Source: Methylotetracoccus oryzae (GTDB lineage Bacteria; Pseudomonadota; Gammaproteobacteria; Methylococcales; Methylococcaceae). From it: a stretch of DNA of 64,000 bases. Of this stretch, positions 42,849 to 52,473 are shown piece after piece (within the stretch, counting starts at the first letter, position 1; every line of letters starts with the position of its first letter). Under the pieces are notes generated by a model. That model saw nothing but the letters and a program-made list of their open reading frames with translations, made no database searches and was not told where the DNA came from. The position numbers were made by a program, and so were the translations under genes. The stretch is taken from positions 150,893-214,892 of the forward strand of contig NZ_SRSH01000008.1 of assembly GCF_006175985.1 (NCBI RefSeq), given 5' to 3'.

Positions 42849-43612
42849 GTACGACGAACTCCACAATCCAAAGGTCCATTGCCCTGGGCGTCAACATCGA
42901 TCATGTCGCGACGCTGCGCCAGGCGCGCGGTACCCGCTACCCCTCGGTGTTGCTCGCGGCACTTGCGGCCGAGCAGGCGGGCGCGGACAGCATCACTGCC
43001 CATTTGCGGGAGGACAGACGGCACATTCAGGACCGTGATATCGATGTGCTACAGGAGCACCTATTGACCCGGCTCAACCTGGAAATGGCCGTTACTGACG
43101 AGATGGTCGCGGTGGCCTGCCGGGTGCGTCCGGCATCCGTCTGCCTGGTTCCAGAGCGGCGGGAGGAGTTGACGACCGAGGGGGGCCTCGATGTACAGGG
43201 ACGCTTCGCCGCGGTTCAGGCCGCGTGTTCACGACTCAGCGCGGCCAACATCAAGGTTTCCCTGTTTATCGAGGCCGATCTGCGTCAAATCGATGCGGCG
43301 ATTCGAGTTGGCGCGCCTGCAGTCGAGCTGCACACCGGAACCTATGCGGATGCCGTGCACGACGCCGAACGTGACGTAGCGTTGAAACGCCTGGAACGCG
43401 CGGCGCAAGCGGCGGCCGACGCTGGATTGGCCGTGCATGCGGGGCACGGCCTGCATTACCACAACGTCGGGCCCATCTGCGCTCTCCCGGCCGTTCGCGA
43501 ATTGAACATCGGGCACTCCATTATCGCCCGCGCCGTCTTCTGCGGAATCGATGCGGCGGTGCGGGAGATGAAGGCATTGTTGGTCGGCGGAGCGACCGGC
43601 GCACGGAATTGA
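42845..43612 (+). CDS. pdxJ: Pyridoxine 5'-phosphate synthase PdxJ
   Basis: PdxJ condenses 1-deoxyxylulose-5-phosphate with 3-amino-2-oxopropyl phosphate in vitamin B6 synthesis. The 255-residue TIM barrel shows [50 protein letters not shown] and [13 protein letters not shown]. The ATG overlaps the recO stop. acpS, the usual next gene, is not here; an unrecognised membrane protein follows instead. Confidence 0.96.
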   Translation: MSTTNSTIQRSIALGVNIDHVATLRQARGTRYPSVLLAALAAEQAGADSITAHLREDRRHIQDRDIDVLQEHLLTRLNLEMAVTDEMVAVACRVRPASVCLVPERREELTTEGGLDVQGRFAAVQAACSRLSAANIKVSLFIEADLRQIDAAIRVGAPAVELHTGTYADAVHDAERDVALKRLERAAQAAADAGLAVHAGHGLHYHNVGPICALPAVRELNIGHSIIARAVFCGIDAAVREMKALLVGGATGARN

Positions 43613-43725
43613 CCGGGCAGCCGCGATCTGCCATATTGATATCTTTTCTCAGGATGGTCCAAGCGTTTCCGTAAGCCGGCTGACGGGGGGCTGATTTCCT
43701 GGGCAGCGGCCGATGAGAGCATTCG

Positions 43726-44418
43726 ATGGCTGATTTACCTCCGGACGATGCGGCATATCGGCGCGCTCTGTACACGATAGAGGGCGACCGTCATCACCTG
43801 ACGCGGGCCATGCCAGCATGGTTGCGGCGCTTGCAGCAGCTGATCTGGACACTCGGGATCATTGCCATGATGCTCCTGATCGTCGTGTGGCTTTACCGCG
43901 TACAATCCTCGCTTGCCCGTTTGGAAGGCGGGATTTCCGCTCCGGCGCTCGCAAACAGCGGCCAAGAACCACAGTTAAGTCCGGAAGTGAAAACGCTGGA
44001 GGGCCGCCTGGCGCGCGTCCTGAGCGCCTCGGTCGAAAGCAAGCTACGACGACTGGAGCAGAGTGTGGAAAGGGGTACGCTGGGCGGTGAGGACCTGCAA
44101 CTGCTCGAGGCGGCAGCGGGTGAATTAAGGCTCCTGCGTTCTCAGCCACAGGGCGGCATGGGGCAAGATCGTACCACCGAGCATCCCCGATATCGTTCCG
44201 TCCAGGCCCCTGCGACCGCTACGGGGACGGATGCCCTCGGGCAGGTCGAGGAATTACGGGCCATCGTTTATGCCGTGGTGGTTTGCGTTGCGCTGTTGCT
44301 GCTTTTGGCGATCGGTTTGTGGTTCAGCACCTCGAGACAGGTCAGAATGATTTCCGCGTCTCCCCGCCACCAATTGCCGGCGATGCGTCCGAGCCGCGAA
44401 AACCAGCGGGGCACTTAA
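43726..44418 (+). CDS. Unrecognised membrane protein with two helices
   Basis: I do not recognise this 230-residue product. It has a hydrophilic N-terminus, a membrane helix at about residues 38-57, a roughly 120-residue central part with heptad-like leucines and arginines (SVESKLRRLEQSVERG), a second helix at about 180-200, and a short basic tail rich in R, P and S. Both ends should lie on the same side of the membrane. It starts at an ATG behind GAGAGC and lies between pdxJ and dusA in the same direction. Amino-acid use looks like a real gene, but function is open. Confidence 0.6.
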   Translation: MADLPPDDAAYRRALYTIEGDRHHLTRAMPAWLRRLQQLIWTLGIIAMMLLIVVWLYRVQSSLARLEGGISAPALANSGQEPQLSPEVKTLEGRLARVLSASVESKLRRLEQSVERGTLGGEDLQLLEAAAGELRLLRSQPQGGMGQDRTTEHPRYRSVQAPATATGTDALGQVEELRAIVYAVVVCVALLLLLAIGLWFSTSRQVRMISASPRHQLPAMRPSRENQRGT

Positions 44419-44569
44419 GCCGACCACCCGTGCTGCTGCCGTGATGACGAGGCCCCGGGCGGGCGCTCGATCCTGTGTGTGATCCCTACATCCGTCATCC
44501 TGAAAGCGCCGCACGGGGCGCTCGGGCAGGCTCCCGGCAACCCGGCACACAATCCATCACCCGTGCTGA

Positions 44570-45589
44570 ATGACCACTGAACCCTTCTGCATTCTGGATA
44601 GGCGTCTGTCCGTCGCGCCGATGATGGATCGCACCGACCGCCACTTCCGGTTTTTCTTGCGGCTGCTGTCCAAACGCACCTTGCTCTACACCGAGATGGT
44701 CACGACGTCGGCGCTATTGCACGGTGACCGCGGTCGCCTGTTGGCGTTCAGCCCGGAGGAGAAGCCGCTGGCGTTGCAACTCGGAGGCAGCGATCCCGAG
44801 GCCTTGGCGGCCTGCGCCGCGATGGCCGACGCGGCCGGGTTTGACGAGGTCAACCTGAATGTCGGCTGCCCCAGCGACCGGGTGCAGAACGGGCGTTTCG
44901 GTGCCTGCCTGATGGCGGAACCCGCACTCGTCGCGGATGGCGTTGCGGCCATGAGGGCAGGCACGCGCTTGCCGGTGACGATCAAGACCCGGATCGGTAT
45001 CGACGAGCGTGATTCCTATGAAGAACTGTTGGCATTCATCGATACGGTGGCTGCGGCTGGGTGCCGTGTTTTTGTCGTCCATGCGCGGAAAGCCTGGTTG
45101 AAGGGACTATCGCCCAAGGAAAATCGGGAGGTGCCGCCACTCCGCTATGACGTGGTTGCGCGACTCAAGCGGGATCGACCGGATCTGGAGATTATCCTGA
45201 ATGGCGGAATTCTCACGCTCGAAGAGGCGAACGCCCAGTTGCGCAGCTTCGACGGCGTGATGATTGGCCGCGCGGCGTACCGAGACCCTTTCCTGCTGGC
45301 CCGCGCGGATCAGCAAATCTTCGGCGCGGAGAACTCGCCCGTAACGCGACACAGCGTTATCGACCGATGGCTCCCTTACGTCGAACGCGAGCTAAGCGCG
45401 GGTACACCTTTACATGCAATGGTCCGCCATGTGCTCGGTCTATATCACGGAGCACCCGGTGGACGCCGCTGGCGGCGCTACTTGACTGAGAACGCCACCG
45501 GCCGGCAAGCGAGCGCCGCAGCGCTGATCGAAGCCGCGCGGTTGTGCTCCGAATCGGCGCTGGCCTCACCGACCGGAGCCGCCGGGTAA
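44570..45589 (+). CDS. dusA: tRNA-dihydrouridine synthase DusA
   Basis: DusA reduces uridines 20 and 20a in the D-loop of tRNA using FMN and NADPH. The 339-residue product begins RRLSVAPMMDRTDRHFRFF and has NLNVGCPSDRVQNGRFGACLM (with the active-site cysteine in GACLM), KTRIGIDERDSYE and VMIGRAAYRDPFLL. The opening and GACLM fit the DusA subgroup. The 151 bases upstream hold no recognised element. Confidence 0.95.
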   Translation: MTTEPFCILDRRLSVAPMMDRTDRHFRFFLRLLSKRTLLYTEMVTTSALLHGDRGRLLAFSPEEKPLALQLGGSDPEALAACAAMADAAGFDEVNLNVGCPSDRVQNGRFGACLMAEPALVADGVAAMRAGTRLPVTIKTRIGIDERDSYEELLAFIDTVAAAGCRVFVVHARKAWLKGLSPKENREVPPLRYDVVARLKRDRPDLEIILNGGILTLEEANAQLRSFDGVMIGRAAYRDPFLLARADQQIFGAENSPVTRHSVIDRWLPYVERELSAGTPLHAMVRHVLGLYHGAPGGRRWRRYLTENATGRQASAAALIEAARLCSESALASPTGAAG

Positions 45590-45617
45590 TTTTTCGACTT
45601 TCCGGAGAGACTGAGCC

Positions 45618-46175
45618 ATGAGCAAGCGAATGGAAGCCGTGTTTTCCGACCTGATCCAGGAACTCGGCGAGGATGTGACCCGTGAGGGCCTGATCGACAC
45701 CCCGAAGCGGGCCGCCGCTGCATTTCGGTTTCTGAACAGCGGGTACGCCCAATCCCTTGACAACGTGCTGAATAACGCGCTGTTCGAGGCCGATACCGAG
45801 GATATGGTCATCGTCAAGGATATCGAGCTGTACTCGTTGTGCGAACATCATTTGCTGCCGTTCATTGGCAAGTGCCACGTAGCCTATCTGCCCAAGGGCA
45901 AGGTCATCGGCTTGTCCAAAGTGGCACGCATCGTCGAGATGTACGCGCGAAGACTGCAGATACAGGAGCGTCTGACAAAGCAGATCGCCGATGCGATCCA
46001 GACTGCTTTGCAGCCGGCTGGCGTGGCCGTCGTGATCGAGGCCAAACACCTGTGCATGATGATGCGGGGCGTCGAGAAGCAGAACTCGGTGATGACGACC
46101 TCCTCGATGCTGGGGTTGTTCAGGCGCCAGATCAGCACGCGATCCGAGTTTCTTGGCTTGATCAATCGGAAGTGA
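45618..46175 (+). CDS. folE: GTP cyclohydrolase I FolE
   Basis: FolE opens GTP to 7,8-dihydroneopterin triphosphate for folate and queuosine precursors. The 185-residue product has the zinc-binding set [10 protein letters not shown] and [10 protein letters not shown] and the core [34 protein letters not shown] site precedes the ATG. Length is typical for the zinc-type enzyme. Confidence 0.96.
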   Translation: MSKRMEAVFSDLIQELGEDVTREGLIDTPKRAAAAFRFLNSGYAQSLDNVLNNALFEADTEDMVIVKDIELYSLCEHHLLPFIGKCHVAYLPKGKVIGLSKVARIVEMYARRLQIQERLTKQIADAIQTALQPAGVAVVIEAKHLCMMMRGVEKQNSVMTTSSMLGLFRRQISTRSEFLGLINRK

Positions 46176-46180
46176 GTGCC

Positions 46181-47176
46181 ATGACGGCTGAGTCACAGCG
46201 AAAAGTCGGGGTGTTGCTGGTCAACCTTGGTACGCCCGATGCGCCCACACCGGCTGCGGTCCGGCGCTACTTGCGCGAGTTCCTGGCCGATCCGCGGGTC
46301 GTGGAGATTCCGCGAGCGATCTGGTGGTTTGTACTGAATCTGGTGATCGCTCCCCTGCGCGCCCCGAAGTCGGCCCACGCTTACGCCACGGTGTGGACGG
46401 AGCGCGGCTCGCCGCTGCTATTTCATTCGTCCGATCTTGCCGCGGCGGTGCAGGAACATCTGGAGCGCGGCGCCGTTAACGGGACACGGTATCTCGTCCG
46501 GTTGGGCATGCGCTATGGCAATCCCAGTGTGCGGAGTCAACTCGATGCCCTGAAAGCAGAGGGCGTCGAGGAACTGGTCATTTTGCCGCTGTATCCCCAG
46601 TACTCGGCAGCCACGGCCGCCTCGACCTATGATGCGCTATCGCAGGTGCTCCGCACCTGGCGACACGTCCCGTCCCATGCCTTCATCGCCGACTACTTCC
46701 GCGAGCCGGCGTATACCGATGCCGTAGCGAGCAGCATAAGCCAGTATTGGAAGAGCCACGGTCAGCCCTCCGGTATGTTGCTGTTCTCTTTTCACGGTCT
46801 GCCGGCCCGGAGCCGGGCGTTGGGCGACCCCTACTATGATCAATGCGTCGCGAGCGCAGCGGCCATTGCCGGTCGCCTCGGGTTGGACGAGTCCCGCTGG
46901 CGACTGGTCTTCCAGTCGCGCTTCGGCCCGATGGAGTGGCTAAAGCCCTACTGTGTCGAGGTCTTGGCGGAGTTGCCAACGCAGGGAGTCAGCGCAGTCG
47001 ATGTGGTCTGCCCCGGCTTTGCGGTGGACTGTCTGGAGACCCTGGAGGAAATCGCCGTGGCCAACCGGGAAGTCTTCCTCGGTGCAGGAGGTTCCCAGTA
47101 CCGCTACATTCCGGCCCTGAACTCCAGCCCACAGCACGCGTCGGTCATTGCCGACCTCGTTGCACGAGGCGCTTGA
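46181..47176 (+). CDS. hemH: Ferrochelatase HemH
   Basis: HemH inserts ferrous iron into protoporphyrin IX, the last heme step. The 331-residue product has KVGVLLVNLGTPDAPTPAAV, the catalytic-histidine motif FSFHGLPARS, PLYPQYSAATAASTYDA and QSRFGPMEWLKP. The ATG at 46181 gives the family start, five bases after folE; extended upstream reading is a folE shadow. Confidence 0.95.
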   Translation: MTAESQRKVGVLLVNLGTPDAPTPAAVRRYLREFLADPRVVEIPRAIWWFVLNLVIAPLRAPKSAHAYATVWTERGSPLLFHSSDLAAAVQEHLERGAVNGTRYLVRLGMRYGNPSVRSQLDALKAEGVEELVILPLYPQYSAATAASTYDALSQVLRTWRHVPSHAFIADYFREPAYTDAVASSISQYWKSHGQPSGMLLFSFHGLPARSRALGDPYYDQCVASAAAIAGRLGLDESRWRLVFQSRFGPMEWLKPYCVEVLAELPTQGVSAVDVVCPGFAVDCLETLEEIAVANREVFLGAGGSQYRYIPALNSSPQHASVIADLVARGA

Positions 47177-47329
47177 CGGACGAAATACGGACGTCGGCGC
47201 GGGGCCGGGCCTGCGCCGGTGCACAGCGGCATCCGCAGGTTCTGGTGGTCGTTCGGTGGAGATGCGCGCGATGAGGCGGCGGTTTGAGTCCGCAATTGGC
47301 TCCCTTAGGGCGGTGCCGGTTCGACCGTC

Positions 47330-49654
47330 ATGACACGGCAGCAGCGCAAGCGGGTACCACCGAAAGGCAGACGCGCACGCGGCGGGCGGTTCCGTCGCTT
47401 TATGTTGCGCCAGATCCTCGTTCTCCTGCCTTTTTTCGTCGTTGGGTTTGGAGCCTACCTCGCCTACCTCGATTACCGCATTCGGGAGGAATTCGAGGGA
47501 AAGAAATGGTCCCTGCCGGCTCGGATCTACGCGGCGCCGATGGAATTGTTCGTCGGTGCCGGAAGCGGGCCTGAGCGTCTCGAGCAGCGCCTTGCGGACC
47601 TCAAATTTCGGCCCGATCCGCTCCTCGCGACGCGCGCGAGCTATGCGCGACGCGGAACATCGCTGCTGGTCAAGACGCGCGCGTTCCGCTTTCCCGATAG
47701 GGCCGAGCCCGCACGCACCATTCGCGTCGACTTCGACGGTGATCGCATCTCGGCGCTGACCGACTTGGACAAGGGGCGCAGCCTTGCGGTGTTGCGCCTG
47801 GAGCCGCTGCAGGTCGGCAGCTTCTACCCGACGATCAAGGAGGATCGCATTCTCATCAAGCTGGCTCAAGCTCCCGACCTGCTGTTGAAGGCATTGTTTG
47901 CCGTGGAGGATCGGGACTTCTATCAGCATGCGGGAATATCGGCGCGGGGCATCCTGCGAGCGGTCTGGGTCAACGCCCGCTCGGGGGCCATCGTTCAGGG
48001 CGGCAGCACGCTGACCCAGCAACTGGTCAAGAATCTGTTCCTGTCGTCCCAGCGCACATGGTGGCGCAAGATCAACGAGGCTTTCATGGCGCTGATCCTC
48101 GAGGCGCGCTACTCAAAGCAGCAGATCCTGGAAGCCTATCTGAATGAGATCTACCTGGGGCAGGACGGTGCACGCGCGATCCACGGCTTCGCTCTGGCCA
48201 GCCAGTATTACTTCGGTCGCTCGCTGAGTGAACTGCAGTTACAGCATATCGCGACATTGGTGGGTCTGGTGCGAGGCCCTTCCTACTACGATCCCTTCCA
48301 GGCGCCGGATCGCGTCGTGAAACGCCGCAATGTCGTGCTCGATGCGATGGCGGAACAGCATTACGTCACGTTCGCCCAAGCCGCCGAGGCCAAGGGGAAG
48401 GCGCTCGACGTCCTCGCCGATCCCCATCAACCGATCAGCCAGTACCCGGCCTTTCTCGATCTGCTCAAACGCCAGCTGGCCAAGGACTATCAGAACGAGG
48501 ATCTGACATCGGAGGGGCTGCGCATCTTTACGACGCTCGAAGTCGATGCACAGCGTGCCGCCGAAGCGGCCGTGGGCGACGGGATCAAGCAACTGGAACA
48601 GCGGGCAGGTCGTCGTGGACTTGAAACGGCCGCGATTGTTACGCGGCGCGACAGCGGCGAGATCGTCGCGCTGGTCGGGTCGCGGAATCCGCTGTCCGCA
48701 GGTTTCAACCGCGCGCTCGATGCCGAGCGGCAGATCGGATCACTGTACAAGCCAGTGGTGTACCTGACGGCACTGAGAAACTCGAAGCGTTATACGATCG
48801 CCTCGCCGCTGTCGGATCGGGCTTTGCGACTGAAGGCCGAGGGCGGTCGGCCGTGGCTTCCGAGCAATTACGACGGCAAGGAGCATGGGACCGTATTGCT
48901 GAGCACGGCGCTTGCTCAATCCTATAATCTGGCGACCATCCGGCTTGGTCTCAGTGTCGGAGTCGAACGCACTCTGGAGACGCTGCGGCGGATGGGCGTG
49001 TCGCGCAAGGGGCCCACGTTCCCGTCGGTGTTGCTCGGCGCCGTCAGCATGACACCGATCGAGGTGGCGCAGGCGTATCAGACGCTGGCTGCCGAGGGTT
49101 TTCTGATGCCGCTGACCACCATACGAGCGGTCACCTCACGCGATGGCAAGGTATTGCAGCGCCACGCACTCAAGCCGCGGCAGCAAGTCGATACGTCGGC
49201 GGTGTTCCTGGTCAATACCGTGTTGCAGGAAGCCGTGTCGCAAGGCACCGGGAAGTCGCTTTATGCGCTCCTGCCGCGGCACTTCAATGTGGCAGGGAAG
49301 ACCGGAACCACAAACGATCTCCGCGACAGCTGGTTCGCCGGGTTTACCGGAGATTATCTGGGTGTGGTCTGGGTGGGGCGCGACGACAACCAGCCGGCGC
49401 GACTCACGGGCGCGCAGGGCGCGATGCGGATCTGGGGTCTGACCATGAAGCAAATTGCGCGTGAACCGGTGACCCTGGCACGGCCACAGAACGTGGCGGA
49501 GGCCTGGATAGACCGGGAAACGGGATTGCGCTCCGAGCCGGGCTGCCCGACGGCGGTTCGCATGCCTTTCATAAAGGGTTCTGAGCCGCCGACCGGTCGG
49601 GCCTGTGGTGCAACCGCCAGGACGGCGCCTTCCGTAAGTGACAGTCTGTTCTGA
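47330..49654 (+). CDS. mrcB: Bifunctional penicillin-binding protein 1B
   Basis: PBP1B polymerises and cross-links peptidoglycan during elongation and division. The 774-residue product has a basic cytoplasmic tail, a membrane helix (about residues 26-47), a UB2H domain, a GT51 glycosyltransferase with the catalytic glutamate in AVEDRDFYQHAG (Glu193) and GGSTLTQQLVKN, and a transpeptidase with GSLYKPVVY (Ser471), SYN and KTGTTND. The UB2H region suggests regulation by an LpoB-type lipoprotein, which is not in this window. Confidence 0.95.
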   Translation: MTRQQRKRVPPKGRRARGGRFRRFMLRQILVLLPFFVVGFGAYLAYLDYRIREEFEGKKWSLPARIYAAPMELFVGAGSGPERLEQRLADLKFRPDPLLATRASYARRGTSLLVKTRAFRFPDRAEPARTIRVDFDGDRISALTDLDKGRSLAVLRLEPLQVGSFYPTIKEDRILIKLAQAPDLLLKALFAVEDRDFYQHAGISARGILRAVWVNARSGAIVQGGSTLTQQLVKNLFLSSQRTWWRKINEAFMALILEARYSKQQILEAYLNEIYLGQDGARAIHGFALASQYYFGRSLSELQLQHIATLVGLVRGPSYYDPFQAPDRVVKRRNVVLDAMAEQHYVTFAQAAEAKGKALDVLADPHQPISQYPAFLDLLKRQLAKDYQNEDLTSEGLRIFTTLEVDAQRAAEAAVGDGIKQLEQRAGRRGLETAAIVTRRDSGEIVALVGSRNPLSAGFNRALDAERQIGSLYKPVVYLTALRNSKRYTIASPLSDRALRLKAEGGRPWLPSNYDGKEHGTVLLSTALAQSYNLATIRLGLSVGVERTLETLRRMGVSRKGPTFPSVLLGAVSMTPIEVAQAYQTLAAEGFLMPLTTIRAVTSRDGKVLQRHALKPRQQVDTSAVFLVNTVLQEAVSQGTGKSLYALLPRHFNVAGKTGTTNDLRDSWFAGFTGDYLGVVWVGRDDNQPARLTGAQGAMRIWGLTMKQIAREPVTLARPQNVAEAWIDRETGLRSEPGCPTAVRMPFIKGSEPPTGRACGATARTAPSVSDSLF

Positions 49655-49655
49655 C

Positions 49656-49705
49656 GCTTGCCTTCCGCCGCGAGGGGCAACGGACGGGCCCGTGTCACGG
49701 CAAGC
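49656..49705. terminator. Structured spacer between convergent mrcB and fimV
   Basis: GCTTGCC at 49656-49662 pairs with GGCAAGC at 49699-49705, with the palindrome ACGGGCCCGT at 49684-49693 inside. The 59-base gap separates two converging genes. There is no T-run, so it is only a candidate. Confidence 0.35.
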
Positions 49706-49713
49706 TGGAAGCC

Positions 49714-52314
49714 TCAACCAAGGCGCGTCAGCAGGGCCTGTGCTTCCCGGCGTTGCTCTGCCGTTCCAGCGGTGATGACTTCATTCAGGATGATGCGGGC
49801 CTGTACGACATCCTGCATGTCGGCATAGGCCCGAGCCAGATCCAGCTTCGACTCGAGATCTTCGACTTCAGTTGCGGCGGGATGACTGCCATCGTTCGTT
49901 TGGGCCGCGAGCGAGCGATCGGTCGCCGCAGGGCTCATGCCGTCCGGCACCGTGGCGAGGTGTTCCTCGAAATGCATGGCCGACAGCTCTTTAAGCAGGT
50001 CCTCGATCGACCGCGCAGCATCGGTGTCGAGAGCCGATTCGGCGTTTTCGTGCGCCGGTTCTTTGGAAAACGGGATGGGCGTGTAGGGAATCATGTGCGC
50101 ATCCTCTCCCTGTTCGCCGGTACCTGTCGTAGACTCGGTCGGCGCCTCTTCTGGAGCAGCGGCACTCTGCAACGGGCCGGCCGTTCCATCAGTCGTCGAT
50201 GACAGGGGAGGGACGGTTCCCTTGCCCTGGCTTGAATCGTCAAGCGCGGCGCTCGGTATTTCCTCGTCGAGGGTGCGGCTTTCCAAACTGAAATGTTTGA
50301 GCTTGGCAATCAACTGATCGGTTTCGTCGGGCGCTGCGTTGGCCGGGGTGCTGTCGTCTGCACTGTTCGACAGTGTCTCTTCGAGCGTTCCCAAGGGCAG
50401 ACCTATTTTTTTCCCCAGGGCGTCGGCACGAGCCCAGAACTCGGGGTCGGCGATCGGGTGTTCCGTCTTCAGCTTTTCGGTCAATAACCGAAAGGCGTCG
50501 CGGTCTTGCGTCTCCGCGTAGACTTGAAGAAGTTTGAGGTAGGGCTCGGGACGCTCGGGGGCGAGTTCAATCGCGCGCTTGATGGACTCCTCGGCCTGGC
50601 GGAACTTGCCATACGACAGATAAATCTCCGCCTCGAACAGTGCGTCTCCTTCCAGCGGTTCGGTCCGGGCGAATTCCGGCGCTGGCTGCACCGTTGTGGC
50701 GTCTGGGGGTGTGTCGGCTGCAATGGCTGGTGGTTCGGTTACCGCCGCATTGATCAGCCCGGCCGGCGCCGAGCGAGCCGTTGATTTGCTTGCAGTCACC
50801 GCCAAAGCATTCTCGTCGTCGACCATTGGACGCGAGCGGCGGGACTCAATACGTCGCCGCGCGTAGTTTCCCACGAGTGCTGCGACCAGAGCTGCCGCGA
50901 GACCCAGGAGCCAGGGTTGCAGACCGTCATCGGCGGTGGCCTGCGTCTGGTGCGTCGATGGCGGCGCCGCAGGTCTGTGAGACGGGATCGGTAGGTTAGC
51001 GGGTTTTGATTCAGTCCCGGCGCCATCGAACTCGGTTCCGTGTCGCGCACCGTCCGCGGCCGGTACCTGGGCGGGAGTCGCTGCAGGTGCAGGCGCGGCG
51101 ACCGTTGCGGGACCTGTTGCATCGACGGGCTGCGACGCGGCTTCCACATCGCGTGACGCTGGTGTCCCCGACGCAGAAGTAGTGGTGGTCGACACCGCTT
51201 CGACAACAGGTACTGGCGTCGCGGTGGGCACGATGGCAGAGGCTGGGGCCGCTGGTGCCGGCGGCATGCTGGCACTGCGGTCGCGGGCCTCAAGCTGACG
51301 GGTCAGATCCGTCACCCGCAGTTCCAACTGGGTCATCCGGTTGCGTAGCTGTTCATTCTCGCGCCGGAGCTTTTCGATTGCAGGCCACGCTGGATTTTCG
51401 GGTATGCGTGCCGGCGAAGATGTTCCGGCTGTAACGGACTCACGAGCATTAAGGTTTGGCTGAGCAGGCCCGGTGGCTTCATCCGGCGAAGTAGCTAATG
51501 CTGCAACGCGATGTTGCGCGGACCGATTCCGCCGCCCGGCCTGAAAAGGGGGTTCCTCTATCGATTGTGGCGACTGTACGGCATCTCCCAGGCCGAAGAG
51601 ATCGTCCTCCCCGGGGACCCTCAGGTAGGTGCCGGCATTCAGGGCGTTGACGCTCGGCCGGGAAAAGGCCCGGGGATTCAGACGGAAGAGTGCCGTCATC
51701 ATCCGTTCAGTCGTAATCGACGTATCGGGCTTAAGCCGCTCGGCGATCTTCCAGAGGTTCTCATTGCGAGCAACGGGACCATAGATTTGCCCCTTCGGGC
51801 CCATCGGAGCGATGCGTTTGGCCCCGGCATCCGTGGAAACTTCGGAGACGGGGCGGGTCTCCAGCGAGTCGCCCCCCCACTCGGGCATCAGTTCCCGGCG
51901 CGCCGTCGCTAGGGGCGCCGCCAACGCATCAGGCGGGTCCAGCAGGACCGTGAAGCTGCGCAGCATGCGGCCCTGGGGCCACGTCAGTTCCATCAGGAAG
52001 CTGAGAAAGGGTTCGGAGATGACATCCAGAGAGCGGATGCGAACCGCGAAACTTCCATCACGCCGCTGCACCGCATCGAATCGCAGCTTGCCGATCGCCG
52101 GCGAGCGGGTCAAACCGACCTTCGCGAATTCCGCAGGTGCCGCCAGGCCGATGCGGATCTGATCCAGTTGTTCGCCGGACAGAACGAGCGGTACCTCCGC
52201 GTCGAGCGGTTGATTCAGAAAGGAGTGCAGTCTGATTTCGCCAACGCCGAGCGTCTGTCCACTGCCGGGGGCCAGCAATCCGACGATGACGAGTGCTTTC
52301 GAAAAACTGTGCAC
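49714..52314 (-). CDS. fimV: FimV-like peptidoglycan-binding protein
   Basis: FimV is an inner-membrane hub for type IV pili and cell polarity. The 866-residue product has a signal sequence, an N-terminal domain beginning LGVGEIRLHSFLNQPLDAEV, a LysM-like region (about 173-235, GPVARNENLWKIAERL), a coiled coil (about 305-345), a P/A/T-rich linker, one membrane helix (about 465-485), a long acidic cytoplasmic part with TPR-like helices and the FimV C-terminal domain (LDLARAYADMQDVVQARIIL). The GTG at 52314 has GGAG nine bases upstream and starts the signal peptide; a longer reading is possible. Neighbour asd is typical. Confidence 0.92.
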   Translation of the reverse strand: MHSFSKALVIVGLLAPGSGQTLGVGEIRLHSFLNQPLDAEVPLVLSGEQLDQIRIGLAAPAEFAKVGLTRSPAIGKLRFDAVQRRDGSFAVRIRSLDVISEPFLSFLMELTWPQGRMLRSFTVLLDPPDALAAPLATARRELMPEWGGDSLETRPVSEVSTDAGAKRIAPMGPKGQIYGPVARNENLWKIAERLKPDTSITTERMMTALFRLNPRAFSRPSVNALNAGTYLRVPGEDDLFGLGDAVQSPQSIEEPPFQAGRRNRSAQHRVAALATSPDEATGPAQPNLNARESVTAGTSSPARIPENPAWPAIEKLRRENEQLRNRMTQLELRVTDLTRQLEARDRSASMPPAPAAPASAIVPTATPVPVVEAVSTTTTSASGTPASRDVEAASQPVDATGPATVAAPAPAATPAQVPAADGARHGTEFDGAGTESKPANLPIPSHRPAAPPSTHQTQATADDGLQPWLLGLAAALVAALVGNYARRRIESRRSRPMVDDENALAVTASKSTARSAPAGLINAAVTEPPAIAADTPPDATTVQPAPEFARTEPLEGDALFEAEIYLSYGKFRQAEESIKRAIELAPERPEPYLKLLQVYAETQDRDAFRLLTEKLKTEHPIADPEFWARADALGKKIGLPLGTLEETLSNSADDSTPANAAPDETDQLIAKLKHFSLESRTLDEEIPSAALDDSSQGKGTVPPLSSTTDGTAGPLQSAAAPEEAPTESTTGTGEQGEDAHMIPYTPIPFSKEPAHENAESALDTDAARSIEDLLKELSAMHFEEHLATVPDGMSPAATDRSLAAQTNDGSHPAATEVEDLESKLDLARAYADMQDVVQARIILNEVITAGTAEQRREAQALLTRLG

Positions 52315-52345
52315 GCGGCCAATCTCCGGTTCAAGCGATGAATGA

Positions 52346-52377
52346 GAAGGGGCAAGCCGCTGTGGGCGGTCCCCTTC
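52346..52377 (-). terminator. Hairpin in the asd-fimV gap
   Basis: On the minus strand GAAGGGG and CCCCTTC form a 7-base stem with an inner CCGC/GCGG stem. It lies after asd and about 32 bases before fimV. It could reduce read-through from asd into fimV. No long T-run follows. Confidence 0.4.
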
Positions 52378-52473
52378 ACACAAACTTAGATCACAGTTCG
52401 ATCACACGCAGCGCGACGCTGTATTCAACCGAATTCACCCGACTCGGAACGAGAGCGGGACCAACGCGCCGTG

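Noticed and set aside
52390..52410. CRP-like site upstream of fimV
   Set aside because: GATCACA appears twice in an 11-base step, but as direct repeats rather than the inverted TGTGA/TCACA arrangement.
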